This document shows positions 1 through 7,946 of a DNA stretch of 64,000 nucleotides, piece by piece (the first letter of the stretch is position 1; the number at the start of each line of letters is the position of its first letter). Source of the DNA: Segetibacter koreensis DSM 18137 (GTDB lineage: Bacteria > Bacteroidota > Bacteroidia > Chitinophagales > Chitinophagaceae); the NCBI RefSeq assembly GCF_000374045.1, contig NZ_KB893337.1, forward strand, positions 248,172-312,171, written 5' to 3'. The translations under genes were made by a program, and so were the position numbers. The notes below the pieces were generated by a model. The model had not been told where the DNA came from, made no database searches, and worked only from the letters and a program-made list of their open reading frames with translations.

Positions 1-419
1 ATGTATTAACGGTTACCAATGCAGTCAATATAGGAGTTGGAGTAAAATATAATCTAAATCTGGGAAAAAATAACTCACAGGTGCAGCAGGCAAAAGCGAG
101 GGAAAAGCAACTGGAAGCCAACCAGGAAATGCTTGCCGATGCAATTCAGTTAGAAATTAACCAGGCATACCAGAATTACCTGCTCAGCCAAAAGAAAATA
201 GACGTGTACGAAAAAGCGATAGCGCAGGCCGAGGAAAATTATAAGATTGTAAAAAACAAGTTTGATAATGCTTTGGCAACTACAACTGATTTGTTAGATG
301 CAGATGTGGCCCAGTTACAGGCAAGATTAAACGGGGCTTTTTCAAAAGCTGATGCTTCAGTAGCATATAACAAACTGTTGCAGACAGCAGGATTATTAGA
401 CAACACACAAAGTAAATAA
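1..419 (+). CDS. TolC-family outer membrane efflux protein, C-terminal part (5' end outside window)
   Basis: The reading frame is open from the first bases of the window (codons from position 3) to the TAA at 417-419, so only the last ~138 residues are present. The visible part has a beta-strand stretch (NIGVGVKYNLNLGK) followed by a long helical region rich in Ala, Gln and Lys (QVQQAKAREKQ, then NQAYQNYLLSQKKIDVYEKA), the usual end of a TolC/OprM protomer: outer-membrane barrel strand then periplasmic helices. It would form the outer-membrane exit duct for the inner-membrane pump encoded downstream. It lies 28 bp before the HlyD gene, consistent with one operon. The GTG at 81 is internal, not a start. 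Specific substrate unknown. Confidence 0.85.
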   Translation, partial: VLTVTNAVNIGVGVKYNLNLGKNNSQVQQAKAREKQLEANQEMLADAIQLEINQAYQNYLLSQKKIDVYEKAIAQAEENYKIVKNKFDNALATTTDLLDADVAQLQARLNGAFSKADASVAYNKLLQTAGLLDNTQSK

Positions 420-447
420 CACAGCAAAACATAAATAAAGGTTTTTT

Positions 448-1569
448 ATGGAAACACAATCAACTGAAAAAAGAGAAACAATTTCAAAAGACGTTGTTCA
501 GAAGCCAAAACGAAACAAAGTTTTTCCAATCATTTTATTACTGCTGATTATTGCAGGTGCATGGTTTGGAATTAGCAAATACATACACGGCCAGCACCAC
601 GAAGAAACCGATGACGCACAGGTAGAGGCTAATATCAGCCCGGTTATTCCCCGCGTTTCAGGCTATGTGGCAGAGGTGCGTGTAAAAGACAACCAAAGAG
701 TGCACAAAGGAGATACTTTGCTCATTTTGGATCAACGTGATCTGAAATTAAAACTTGAGCAGGCACAAGCTGCATTGGCTACGGCCCAAAGCAATCTTGG
801 TGTAGCAAGAACAACAACTACCGCTGCAAAATCAAATATTGCGACTTCACAAGCATCTATCGGTACAATAAATGCGCAAATAGAGGCAGCGAAAATTAAT
901 TCGTGGAGAGCTAACCAGGATTACGATCGTTATGCCAACCTGATTAAAGATCACTCAGTTACTCAACAACAATATGAGCAGGCTCTTGCTGCAAAACAAA
1001 CAGCAGAGCAACAATTACGAATATTAGAAGAACAAAAAAACCAGGCTACCTCACAGACAAGTTCTGTAACCAGCCAAAGTGGTGCTACAGCTTCCCAGAT
1101 ACGAGTTGCAGGTTCTATAATCAAGCAACGCCAGGTAGAGGTAGATGAAGCTCAACTTAACCTTTCGTACGCCATCATCACTGCTCCCGCAGATGGATTA
1201 GTTTCTAAAGTAAACGTACAACCCGGACAGTTTTTACAAGCGGGGCAATCTCTGTTTAGTATTGTACTAAATGACGATTTATGGGTTGTGGCAAACTTTA
1301 AGGAAACACAGTTTGATAAAATGAAAATCGGGCAGAAAGTGATTGTACATGTAGATGCTTTTCCCGGTCATGAATTTGAAGCAAAACTTGCTTCTTTCTC
1401 TCCTGCCACAGGTGCTCGTTTTGCTTTGTTGCCTCCCGACAATGCTTCAGGAAACTTTGTGAAAGTTGTTCAAAGGGTGCCTGTACGAATAGAATTTACC
1501 AAAGCTGATGACAGCCTGGTAAAACAACTAAGACCGGGAATGAACGTGGATGTTGATGTGAACCTTTAG
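448..1569 (+). CDS. HlyD/EmrA-family periplasmic adaptor of an efflux pump
   Basis: A 373-residue membrane-fusion protein. After a short Lys-rich cytoplasmic end there is one membrane anchor at about residues 25-47, then a lipoyl/barrel-sandwich half (ETDDAQVEANISPVIPRVSG), a long Ala/Gln-rich alpha-helical hairpin (~100-235) and the returning barrel half (ITAPADGLVSKVNVQPGQ). This order is typical of EmrA-type adaptors that link an MFS pump to TolC. It sits between the TolC gene and the EmrB-like MFS gene. Length is normal for the family. The 360-bp gap to the MFS gene is longer than expected for this operon type. Substrate cannot be inferred. Confidence 0.93.
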   Translation: METQSTEKRETISKDVVQKPKRNKVFPIILLLLIIAGAWFGISKYIHGQHHEETDDAQVEANISPVIPRVSGYVAEVRVKDNQRVHKGDTLLILDQRDLKLKLEQAQAALATAQSNLGVARTTTTAAKSNIATSQASIGTINAQIEAAKINSWRANQDYDRYANLIKDHSVTQQQYEQALAAKQTAEQQLRILEEQKNQATSQTSSVTSQSGATASQIRVAGSIIKQRQVEVDEAQLNLSYAIITAPADGLVSKVNVQPGQFLQAGQSLFSIVLNDDLWVVANFKETQFDKMKIGQKVIVHVDAFPGHEFEAKLASFSPATGARFALLPPDNASGNFVKVVQRVPVRIEFTKADDSLVKQLRPGMNVDVDVNL

Positions 1570-1633
1570 AACGAACAAAACAGTAATTGTTTTTTGATTT
1601 GGAAGGAAAGAGTGTGACAGATTTTAAGTCATT

Positions 1634-1919
1634 ATGATAATGAGGAATAGGTCTACAATTTTAAAAAAAGACTTTTCTGTAGTCGGACCTGAAGAGCTTA
1701 ACTCAACTCCGGTTGTGTCACTCACTGCATCGTTTAGTAATTCTATTGAGCCAGTATGTAGTACAAGAAAAAACGAAAGGCTATATTTTCAGATGATTTG
1801 ATAGTGCAATAGAATTACTAACTGCAGAAGAGTGCGACGCAACTGATGATGAAGATAGATTTAAAGAAGGCTACCTAAAATGCTCTCCTTCAAAACAAAT
1901 AACAAAGAGAATTATATAA
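1634..1919 (+). pseudogene. Possible small frameshifted ORF inside the efflux operon (speculative)
   Basis: The 359-bp gap between the HlyD and EmrB genes holds an ATG frame at 1634-1801 (55 codons, beginning MIMRNRSTILKKDF). At its stop a second frame, open from 1800 to the TAA at 1917-1919, continues with coding-like residues (LLTAEECDATDDEDRFKEGY). A single-base change near 1797-1801 would join them into ~94 residues. I recognise no family. It could be a decayed small gene, or chance open frames in AT-rich DNA. Nothing else is visible in the gap. Confidence 0.2.
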
Positions 1920-1928
1920 TAATATTTT

Positions 1929-3509
1929 ATGCAACAGGCAAATTCATTAGTCGAATATGGCGCCAGACGGGTTATTATCACAATAACCGCTATTCTTTGC
2001 GCCTTGCTTGAGATTGTTGACAGCACCATTGTAAACGTTGCTTTAAACGACATGCGAGGCAACCTTGGCGCGACCATGACCGAGGTGGGTTGGGTCATTA
2101 CTGCCTATGCGATTGGTAACGTAATTGTAGTTCCTATGACAAGCTGGCTCTCGCAGCAGTTTGGCCGCAGCAACTACTTCGCGGCTTCTATCATGCTTTT
2201 TACCATTTGCTCTTTTTTATGCGGTAATGCCAACGGTATTTGGGAGCTAGTCGCCTTCAGGTTTTTGCAAGGTGTGGGTGGTGGTGCGTTGCTGGTTACT
2301 TCACAAACCATCATTACCGAAAGCTACCCGGTGGAAAAAAGAGGCATGGCACAGGCAATTTATGGATTAGGTGTTATTATTGGCCCTACGTTAGGACCGC
2401 CGCTGGGAGGGTATATCACTGATAACTTTTCATGGCCTTATATCTTTTATATCAATATTCCCATAGGCATTATAGCAACTTTGCTTACACTGCAATTTGT
2501 ACGCAGTCCTAAATATGGCGAGAAAAGTGCGGCCAAAGATGTTGATTGGCTCGGTATCGCCCTACTTGCCATGGCAGTTGGCTCATTGCAGTACGTTTTG
2601 GAAAGAGGACAGGATGATGACTGGTTTGAAAGTATGGGTATCATAATCTGTTCCGTTATTGCTGTGTTTGGATTATTTTTCTTTATATGGCGGGAGCTTT
2701 CATTTAGAAATCCTATTGTAGAGTTGAGAGTATTGCGAAATGGTAATCTGAGGGTGGGAACAATATTGTCTTTTATATTAGGATTTGGGCTATACGGCTC
2801 TACCTTCATTATCCCTTTGTATACACAATCTACTTTAGGATGGACAGCTACACAATCGGGAATGCTCATGATACCCGCAGCGCTTACAACTGCTTTTATG
2901 ATGCCCATAATTGGGCAACTACTTCAAAAAGGCGTTCCCCAGCAATATCTTGTAGCATTGGGAATGTTGTTGTTCTTTGTGTATAGTTTTTGGGGTTATA
3001 AAATAATAACACCCGACACGGGCAAAGACGCTTTCTTTTGGATGCTGATTGTTCGCGGGGTTGGTATGGGTATGTTGTTTATACCTATTACAACACTTTC
3101 ACTATCTACTTTACGAGGGCAACAGATTGGGCAGGGAGCCGCTTTTACCGGTATGATGCGACAGTTAGGAGGCTCATTTGGTGTAGCTACAATTACCACT
3201 TTCTTAGCCCGCCGTAATATGGATCACCGCAGTGACCTTGTCAGTAAATTAGACATCAATGATCCTGATGTGCAACACCGAATACAGGCACTTCAACATA
3301 GCTTTTCTGCTAAAGGTATACCTGCAGACCAAGCCTTGAGAACAGGTTATAAAGCACTGGATTACATAGTTACAAAACAGGCTGCGGTTTTATCATACAT
3401 GGATGCATTTCTTTACCTGGGAGTTATGTTTTTAGTATGTATTCCTTTTGTATTAATGGTAAAAGGCAATAAAGGTAAAAAGATTGACATGGCTGAAGCA
3501 ATGCACTAA
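1929..3509 (+). CDS. DHA2-family MFS drug:proton antiporter, EmrB/QacA-like
   Basis: A 526-residue inner-membrane transporter of the 14-helix DHA2 class. Visible family signatures include the motif-A region with GWVITAYAIGNVIVVPMTSW between helices 2 and 3, motif C-like GVGGGALLVTSQTIITESYP and YGLGVIIGPTLGPPLGGYIT in helix 5. It would exchange protons for drugs or toxic small molecules, working with the upstream HlyD adaptor and TolC channel as a tripartite pump spanning both membranes. The ATG at 1929 gives the expected short N-terminal tail before helix 1. It is the last gene of the operon; a strong hairpin follows at 3536-3567. Confidence 0.93.
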   Translation: MQQANSLVEYGARRVIITITAILCALLEIVDSTIVNVALNDMRGNLGATMTEVGWVITAYAIGNVIVVPMTSWLSQQFGRSNYFAASIMLFTICSFLCGNANGIWELVAFRFLQGVGGGALLVTSQTIITESYPVEKRGMAQAIYGLGVIIGPTLGPPLGGYITDNFSWPYIFYINIPIGIIATLLTLQFVRSPKYGEKSAAKDVDWLGIALLAMAVGSLQYVLERGQDDDWFESMGIIICSVIAVFGLFFFIWRELSFRNPIVELRVLRNGNLRVGTILSFILGFGLYGSTFIIPLYTQSTLGWTATQSGMLMIPAALTTAFMMPIIGQLLQKGVPQQYLVALGMLLFFVYSFWGYKIITPDTGKDAFFWMLIVRGVGMGMLFIPITTLSLSTLRGQQIGQGAAFTGMMRQLGGSFGVATITTFLARRNMDHRSDLVSKLDINDPDVQHRIQALQHSFSAKGIPADQALRTGYKALDYIVTKQAAVLSYMDAFLYLGVMFLVCIPFVLMVKGNKGKKIDMAEAMH

Positions 3510-3535
3510 TTTTAATAATAATGTATTTAAATTAT

Positions 3536-3567
3536 GAAAAAGCTCTTAATCAAATAAGAGCTTTTTC
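3536..3567. terminator. Bidirectional hairpin terminator between efflux operon and Nudix gene
   Basis: Perfect 12-bp inverted repeat, GAAAAAGCTCTT (3536-3547) and AAGAGCTTTTTC (3556-3567), separated by 8 bases. It ends in a T run on either strand and lies between convergent genes (MFS gene ending 3509, Nudix gene ending 3615), so it can serve both. Confidence 0.85.
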
Positions 3568-3614
3568 ATTACATATTTTTTTTATAAACTGTACTTAAAA
3601 CCCAGGGTGGTATT

Positions 3615-4220
3615 CTATAAAATATCAAATACTTTTTCTCCTTTAAATAAATAAATACGGGCATATTGAAGCAGCAAAGCCGTTTTTGCATCTTTAATTT
3701 CGCCTGATTGAATCATATTATACGCTTGCTCAAAAGGCATCTCAATTACTTCAATATCTTCATTTTCATGGTCTAGTCCACCACCATCGCTTACCTTTTG
3801 TTCGGGTGTATATTCAGCAACAAAAAAATGCAGCATTTCAGCTACTGAACCCGGTGTCATGTACATCTCAAATATCTTTTTTACATCGTGCACCTTATAA
3901 CCCGTTTCTTCCTCAATCTCCCGGATAATAGTATCCTTCGGGTCTTCATCTTCTTCCAGCAAACCCGCACAGGCCTCTATTAAAAATCCTGTCTCATTTT
4001 TATTTAAGTAAGTTGGTAACCTGAATTGTCTCGTAAGTATAACACTCTCATTATCCCGATTATACAACAGTACTGTAGCGCCATTTTTAGATAAATAAAC
4101 TTCGCGGCTCAGCTCTTCAGTGTTACCGTCTTTTTTTTGTATTTCGTATCCAACCTTTTGTAAAGGAAAAAAATTGTTGGAAAGTACTTCTGTAGATATA
4201 ATTTTCACGTTTTGTGCCAT
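3615..4220 (-). CDS. Nudix hydrolase, NudK/YffH-like (nucleoside diphosphate sugar pyrophosphatase)
   Basis: 201 residues. A complete Nudix box runs from about residue 86 to 108: G, five residues, E, seven residues, then REIEEETGY, matching GX5EX7REUXEEXGU. The N-terminal half resembles the YffH/AdpP (TIGR00052-type) branch, which hydrolyses GDP-mannose or ADP-ribose to sugar phosphate plus NMP in the cytoplasm with Mg2+. The exact substrate is not readable from sequence. Monocistronic: convergent with the efflux operon and divergent from the universal stress protein gene across a ~330-bp gap. Confidence 0.85.
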   Translation of the reverse strand: MAQNVKIISTEVLSNNFFPLQKVGYEIQKKDGNTEELSREVYLSKNGATVLLYNRDNESVILTRQFRLPTYLNKNETGFLIEACAGLLEEDEDPKDTIIREIEEETGYKVHDVKKIFEMYMTPGSVAEMLHFFVAEYTPEQKVSDGGGLDHENEDIEVIEMPFEQAYNMIQSGEIKDAKTALLLQYARIYLFKGEKVFDIL

Positions 4221-4554
4221 GGATGTTTTTTTTATGTATAGTACAAATCTTATGCTACCTCATTTTTAAAGTTGCTCTCGCATTGTTTTTCTGTTTATAG
4301 AGTTGTATGAAATAAAAATCAAATTATTAAAATGAGCTTCTTAGAATCAGATAGTAAAAATTAAGATCACAATAATCAGAATTTTTCAGAAAGACAATTC
4401 TTTATTACAAATAAAATAGATTTATAGCAAATAGAAACCATTAAATAGTGACGAGGATCAGTAATCAAATTCTCTGAAATCATCTGTTTACCCTCAGTAC
4501 GAAAATATCTTGCATCCAAAATTAGATGCTCTAAATAGTTTAAACCCCTTAGTA
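4221..4554. other. Divergent intergenic region (Nudix gene / universal stress protein)
   Basis: 334 bp of AT-rich DNA that must carry the promoters for both divergent genes. I see no convincing TAnnTTTG element, RNA gene, repeat or open frame in it. Confidence 0.4.
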
Positions 4555-5379
4555 ATGAAAAAGATTTTAGTTGCTTTTAGCGGAAGTTATTTTCCAGATG
4601 GTGCTTTAGAGTTTGCATTTCAGCTTAATAAAACACAACCGATTCTGTTGACTGGCGTCTTTATTCCACAAGCTACCTATTCTTACTTATGGAGTGCCGC
4701 AGCAACTTTGGGAGGGCCGGTATTGCCGCCTTTATATGAAGAAGTTACAAGTGAAGTAGTCGAGGAAAATATTACGAAATTCAAATCTCTGTGCGAATTA
4801 AATAACATTAAGTATAAAGTGCATAGAGACGTGTATGATTTTGTTCTTCCTGAACTGACAAAAGAAAGTCGTTTTGCAGATTTACTGATTCTTAGCAGCG
4901 AAAAGTTTTATGAAAGTCTAAGTAAAGAAGAAACAATTGATCGCTTAAAAGATATATTACAGGCTACAGAATGTCCTGTACTTGTTGTTCCTGAAAATTT
5001 TAAATTTCCCGAAAAAAATATTTTGGCTTATGATGGAAGTGCGTCTTCTGTTTATGCAATTAAGCAATTTGCGTATCTTTTTCCTGAACTCACTAATAAT
5101 GAATCTTTGCTGATATTTTCAAAAAACGAAGAAGAGGCAGAATTACCATATGAAACATTCATCGAGGAATTAGGAAATCAGCACTATAAAAATTTAAAGC
5201 TTTTAAAACTGAAAATCAATCCAAAAAAGTATTTTACCACCTGGCTAAATCAAGAAAAAAATGTTATTCTTGTAAGTGGTTCTTTTGGAAGATCATCAGT
5301 ATCTCAATTATTCAGGAAAAGTTTTGTAACAGAAGTAATTTCAGAACATAAACTTCCGGTATTTATTGCGCATAGGTAA
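4555..5379 (+). CDS. Universal stress protein, tandem UspA domains
   Basis: 274 residues starting at ATG 4555 (MKKILVAFSG), which is the usual beta-1 start of a UspA fold; the upstream in-frame TTG at 4510 adds 15 unlikely residues and is rejected. Two Usp-like halves: residues 1-~145 ending with CPVLVVPENF, and ~150-274 beginning NILAYDGSASSVYAIKQFAY and ending in a degenerate nucleotide-binding loop (VSGSFGRSSVSQLF). Tandem Usp proteins of 270-290 residues are common in Bacteroidota. Cytoplasmic stress-associated role; ATP binding cannot be decided. Stands alone. Confidence 0.88.
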   Translation: MKKILVAFSGSYFPDGALEFAFQLNKTQPILLTGVFIPQATYSYLWSAAATLGGPVLPPLYEEVTSEVVEENITKFKSLCELNNIKYKVHRDVYDFVLPELTKESRFADLLILSSEKFYESLSKEETIDRLKDILQATECPVLVVPENFKFPEKNILAYDGSASSVYAIKQFAYLFPELTNNESLLIFSKNEEEAELPYETFIEELGNQHYKNLKLLKLKINPKKYFTTWLNQEKNVILVSGSFGRSSVSQLFRKSFVTEVISEHKLPVFIAHR

Positions 5380-5524
5380 TATTACATCACGTTCATTCCT
5401 TTAAGCCTGTCTTCGTTTATTGATACATGTTGGAAGCTTCATTCAAAAATAAATTTTCAACGACGGTAAAAATATTATTCAACTGATCTCACATGATACG
5501 CTTGCCTAACCGTTAAAAAAAGTA

Positions 5525-5553
5525 AAAAGCCCGGCTTGAAGAGCCGGACTTTT
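5525..5553 (-). terminator. Terminator of the PepSY-like gene
   Basis: Stem AAAAGCCCGGCT / AGCCGGACTTTT around a TGAAG loop. Read on the minus strand the single mismatch becomes a G-U pair and the hairpin is followed by T residues, so it best serves the minus-strand gene ending at 5577. Confidence 0.75.
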
Positions 5554-5576
5554 TAAAAAATAAAATTGACTGACAG

Positions 5577-6008
5577 TTAATTAACATTATAAACAGAAAG
5601 ACCTGATTTACTCGCTTTCAAAATAACTGACTCCTTTTCATTTTCTGCAGATATAAAATAAGCGGTACCATCTTCTCCATCAAATTTTATTGCTTCTTTT
5701 ACTGTATATCCGGCATATTTTTTTGCGAAGCTCCTTTTTGCTGCCACGGGCAAGTCTTCAATCGCAATAGCGTGTGTTGTTCCTATAAATTCTCCATCGA
5801 GCGTGTAGAATGCTTCTGTTCGTATATTGTCTAAAACGAAGGTTGCTTTTGCATAAGAAGAAGAAACGTCCCACGCCACACTTCCAACATTTTTGAAGTC
5901 ATTGTTAAAGCTATTGGTAACAAAAGAATTTACTTTTTTAACTGGAGCAGCAAAAGCAAATGAAGTAAGAGATACAGCGATAAGGGCTGTTAATAGTAAC
6001 TTTTTCAT
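5577..6008 (-). CDS. Secreted PepSY-like (putative beta-lactamase-inhibitor-like) protein
   Basis: 143 residues with a clear signal peptide (MKKLLLTALIAVSLTSFAFA, then APVKK). The mature part is one small alpha/beta domain with alternating aromatic strands and a Lys-rich helix (DLPVAAKRSFAKKYAGY), a pattern seen in the PepSY-like PF11396-type periplasmic proteins abundant in Bacteroidota. Export to the periplasm is well supported; the molecular role is unknown. It has its own terminator at 5525-5553. Confidence 0.75.
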   Translation of the reverse strand: MKKLLLTALIAVSLTSFAFAAPVKKVNSFVTNSFNNDFKNVGSVAWDVSSSYAKATFVLDNIRTEAFYTLDGEFIGTTHAIAIEDLPVAAKRSFAKKYAGYTVKEAIKFDGEDGTAYFISAENEKESVILKASKSGLSVYNVN

Positions 6009-6498
6009 AATTATAGTTTTTAGTTTTTTTATTAATTATGATGTAAAGCTACAGTACCATGCAAAGCATAGTACATTGCAAAGTATTGAACGGTAATTTT
6101 TATTGATAAAAGGTAATAATCAATTATGAAGCAAAATCAAAGGGCAATAACAAGTTTATGAAGTTGGGAGTAAGCGATTGAGCTAATAAAATAATAACTT
6201 AGAGTAGCCAAAAAGGAATGGCAGCAAATAAAAAAGTTCTTACTGCTATAATTTGAAACTCAACCTAATTGAAGGCTTCGTGTTTTGGTATTTTCAGTAA
6301 GACTTGTAAATATAGCTCGTGCTTCATTGTGAATACACGTTCAGCAACGTAGGTAATTGTAAAAAAGGAACTATTAGATCAAGAGCAGAAAGGTATTTTG
6401 ATAAATAATTTAAGAAAAAGATTTTATTAAAGGCTTTTTTTATTTTAGTATTTTAGATAAAATAGTAATTACAATTTTAGTTAATGCTATATTCAGTT
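6009..6498. other. Intergenic region before DUF4185 gene
   Basis: About 490 bp of AT-rich sequence between divergent genes. Only short chance frames; no RNA gene, strong hairpin or TAnnTTTG element that I can support. Confidence 0.35.
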
Positions 6499-7830
6499 AT
6501 GAAAGTTTCTAAAGTATTACTGCTTGCTGCTTTTTCAATAACGGCTATTCTCTTTTCTTTTGGTTTTGTTTTTAATAAGCCTGATGCTTATGTAAATGAT
6601 AGCGCAAAAGCTGTTCTTGTACCAACTGAGAAATTTTACTTTAATTCTTTTGTAGACTGCAATATGGCTGAGGCCTGGATCGGAGACACATTCAGGATTT
6701 TTCCGGGCAAGTATGGTGAGGATCCTTTATGGGGATATGCTCATGACTTGAAATATGCCAGTGGTCTTTCAGTAGACGAAGTATTCCGCAAAAAATCAAC
6801 AGAATTTATTGAACCAAAAATGCCTGAAAATGCTCAGCCTGGCACACCGGGTTTGCACGGTGCAGTTTGGTTTGAGACTCTTTATAAAGATATTAATGAT
6901 AAAAATGGCCGAACTTTATTTGCCCTATATCACAATGAAAATTACCCTTCAACCCTGCCCTATGACTCGTCAACAGGAAAAGGATACATAGATGAGAACT
7001 GGCCCCAGGGACTCAAAGGGCCATCGACAAAAACAGCAGTATGCCGGATAGGAATTATGAAGTCTAAAGATGGAGGAAAAAGCTGGGTAAATAAAGGAAT
7101 CATATTAGAGGATTACCAGCCCAGGCTAATCTTAAGACCGCACAATACAGGGATTAATTTTGCGGGAGGCGTAGGCGATCCTTCAGCAATAGTAAGCGGA
7201 AAATATTTGTATATTTTTTACGGGGAATACGGTTATCCCGGCAAATATAATTCAGCTTCTTATGATACTGCTTTTGAGTGGAGTGGCCAGTGTATCAGTA
7301 TTGCGCGCATTTCTTTATCAGACCTTAACAATCCTGTTGGTAAAGCCAAAAGGTGGAACGGTTCTGGTTTTTATGCTTCGTCTGACAGCGTTGGTGTTCC
7401 TGTTTCTACTATCCAGATTCCGCTTGGGGCGGGAGGCGGTCCTGCCTCCTCTCCCACCGCAAAATATTTCTGGGGACCATCGGTCAGTTGGAATACGTAT
7501 TTACACTGTTGGGTAATGCTAATGGCAAAAGCAGAAGGACCTTCCTGGAAAGGTAGCAGCATCTATATATCTTATAACAAAAATGCAGATCTTGGCTACT
7601 ATGATAATTCACAAAAATGGTCAGTGCCTGAATTATTGCTAAGTAAGCCCGGACATACGCTTTGGTACCCATCATTGCAACCAATAAATTCTAATGAAGA
7701 CAAAGCAAATAAGTATACTTCCTTGAAGTTAGGACAAAAAGCAAGACTATTTTTTAAAGATATGCATGGAGATAAAAGTGATTATTTATCAGAATATATA
7801 ATTGAGTTTAAAAAACGATCAGATAAATGA
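6499..7830 (+). CDS. Exported DUF4185-type beta-propeller-like protein
   Basis: 443 residues from ATG 6499 (MKVSKVLLLAAFSITAILFS signal segment); the ATG at 6484 adds only five residues. Motifs GGVGDPSAIVSGKYLYIFYG, repeated aromatic strand patterns and SWNTYLHCWVMLMAK resemble DUF4185 proteins, which have a five-bladed-propeller, glycosidase-like fold. It is likely periplasmic or surface-exposed and may act on or bind carbohydrate; no catalytic residues can be assigned with confidence. It lies tail-to-tail with the cytochrome/DUF1501 operon, near an apiosidase-like gene, suggesting a carbohydrate context (inference). Confidence 0.65.
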   Translation: MKVSKVLLLAAFSITAILFSFGFVFNKPDAYVNDSAKAVLVPTEKFYFNSFVDCNMAEAWIGDTFRIFPGKYGEDPLWGYAHDLKYASGLSVDEVFRKKSTEFIEPKMPENAQPGTPGLHGAVWFETLYKDINDKNGRTLFALYHNENYPSTLPYDSSTGKGYIDENWPQGLKGPSTKTAVCRIGIMKSKDGGKSWVNKGIILEDYQPRLILRPHNTGINFAGGVGDPSAIVSGKYLYIFYGEYGYPGKYNSASYDTAFEWSGQCISIARISLSDLNNPVGKAKRWNGSGFYASSDSVGVPVSTIQIPLGAGGGPASSPTAKYFWGPSVSWNTYLHCWVMLMAKAEGPSWKGSSIYISYNKNADLGYYDNSQKWSVPELLLSKPGHTLWYPSLQPINSNEDKANKYTSLKLGQKARLFFKDMHGDKSDYLSEYIIEFKKRSDK

Positions 7831-7946
7831 CAGGTCAAAAGCTTTCTATTTTTCGGTTTTTCCTTAAGTAGAAATAGTAAGAAGTAGAGGGACTACAAAT
7901 GGTGACATTAAATTAAACAGTAGTTTATACAAACCAAAAGCAAATA

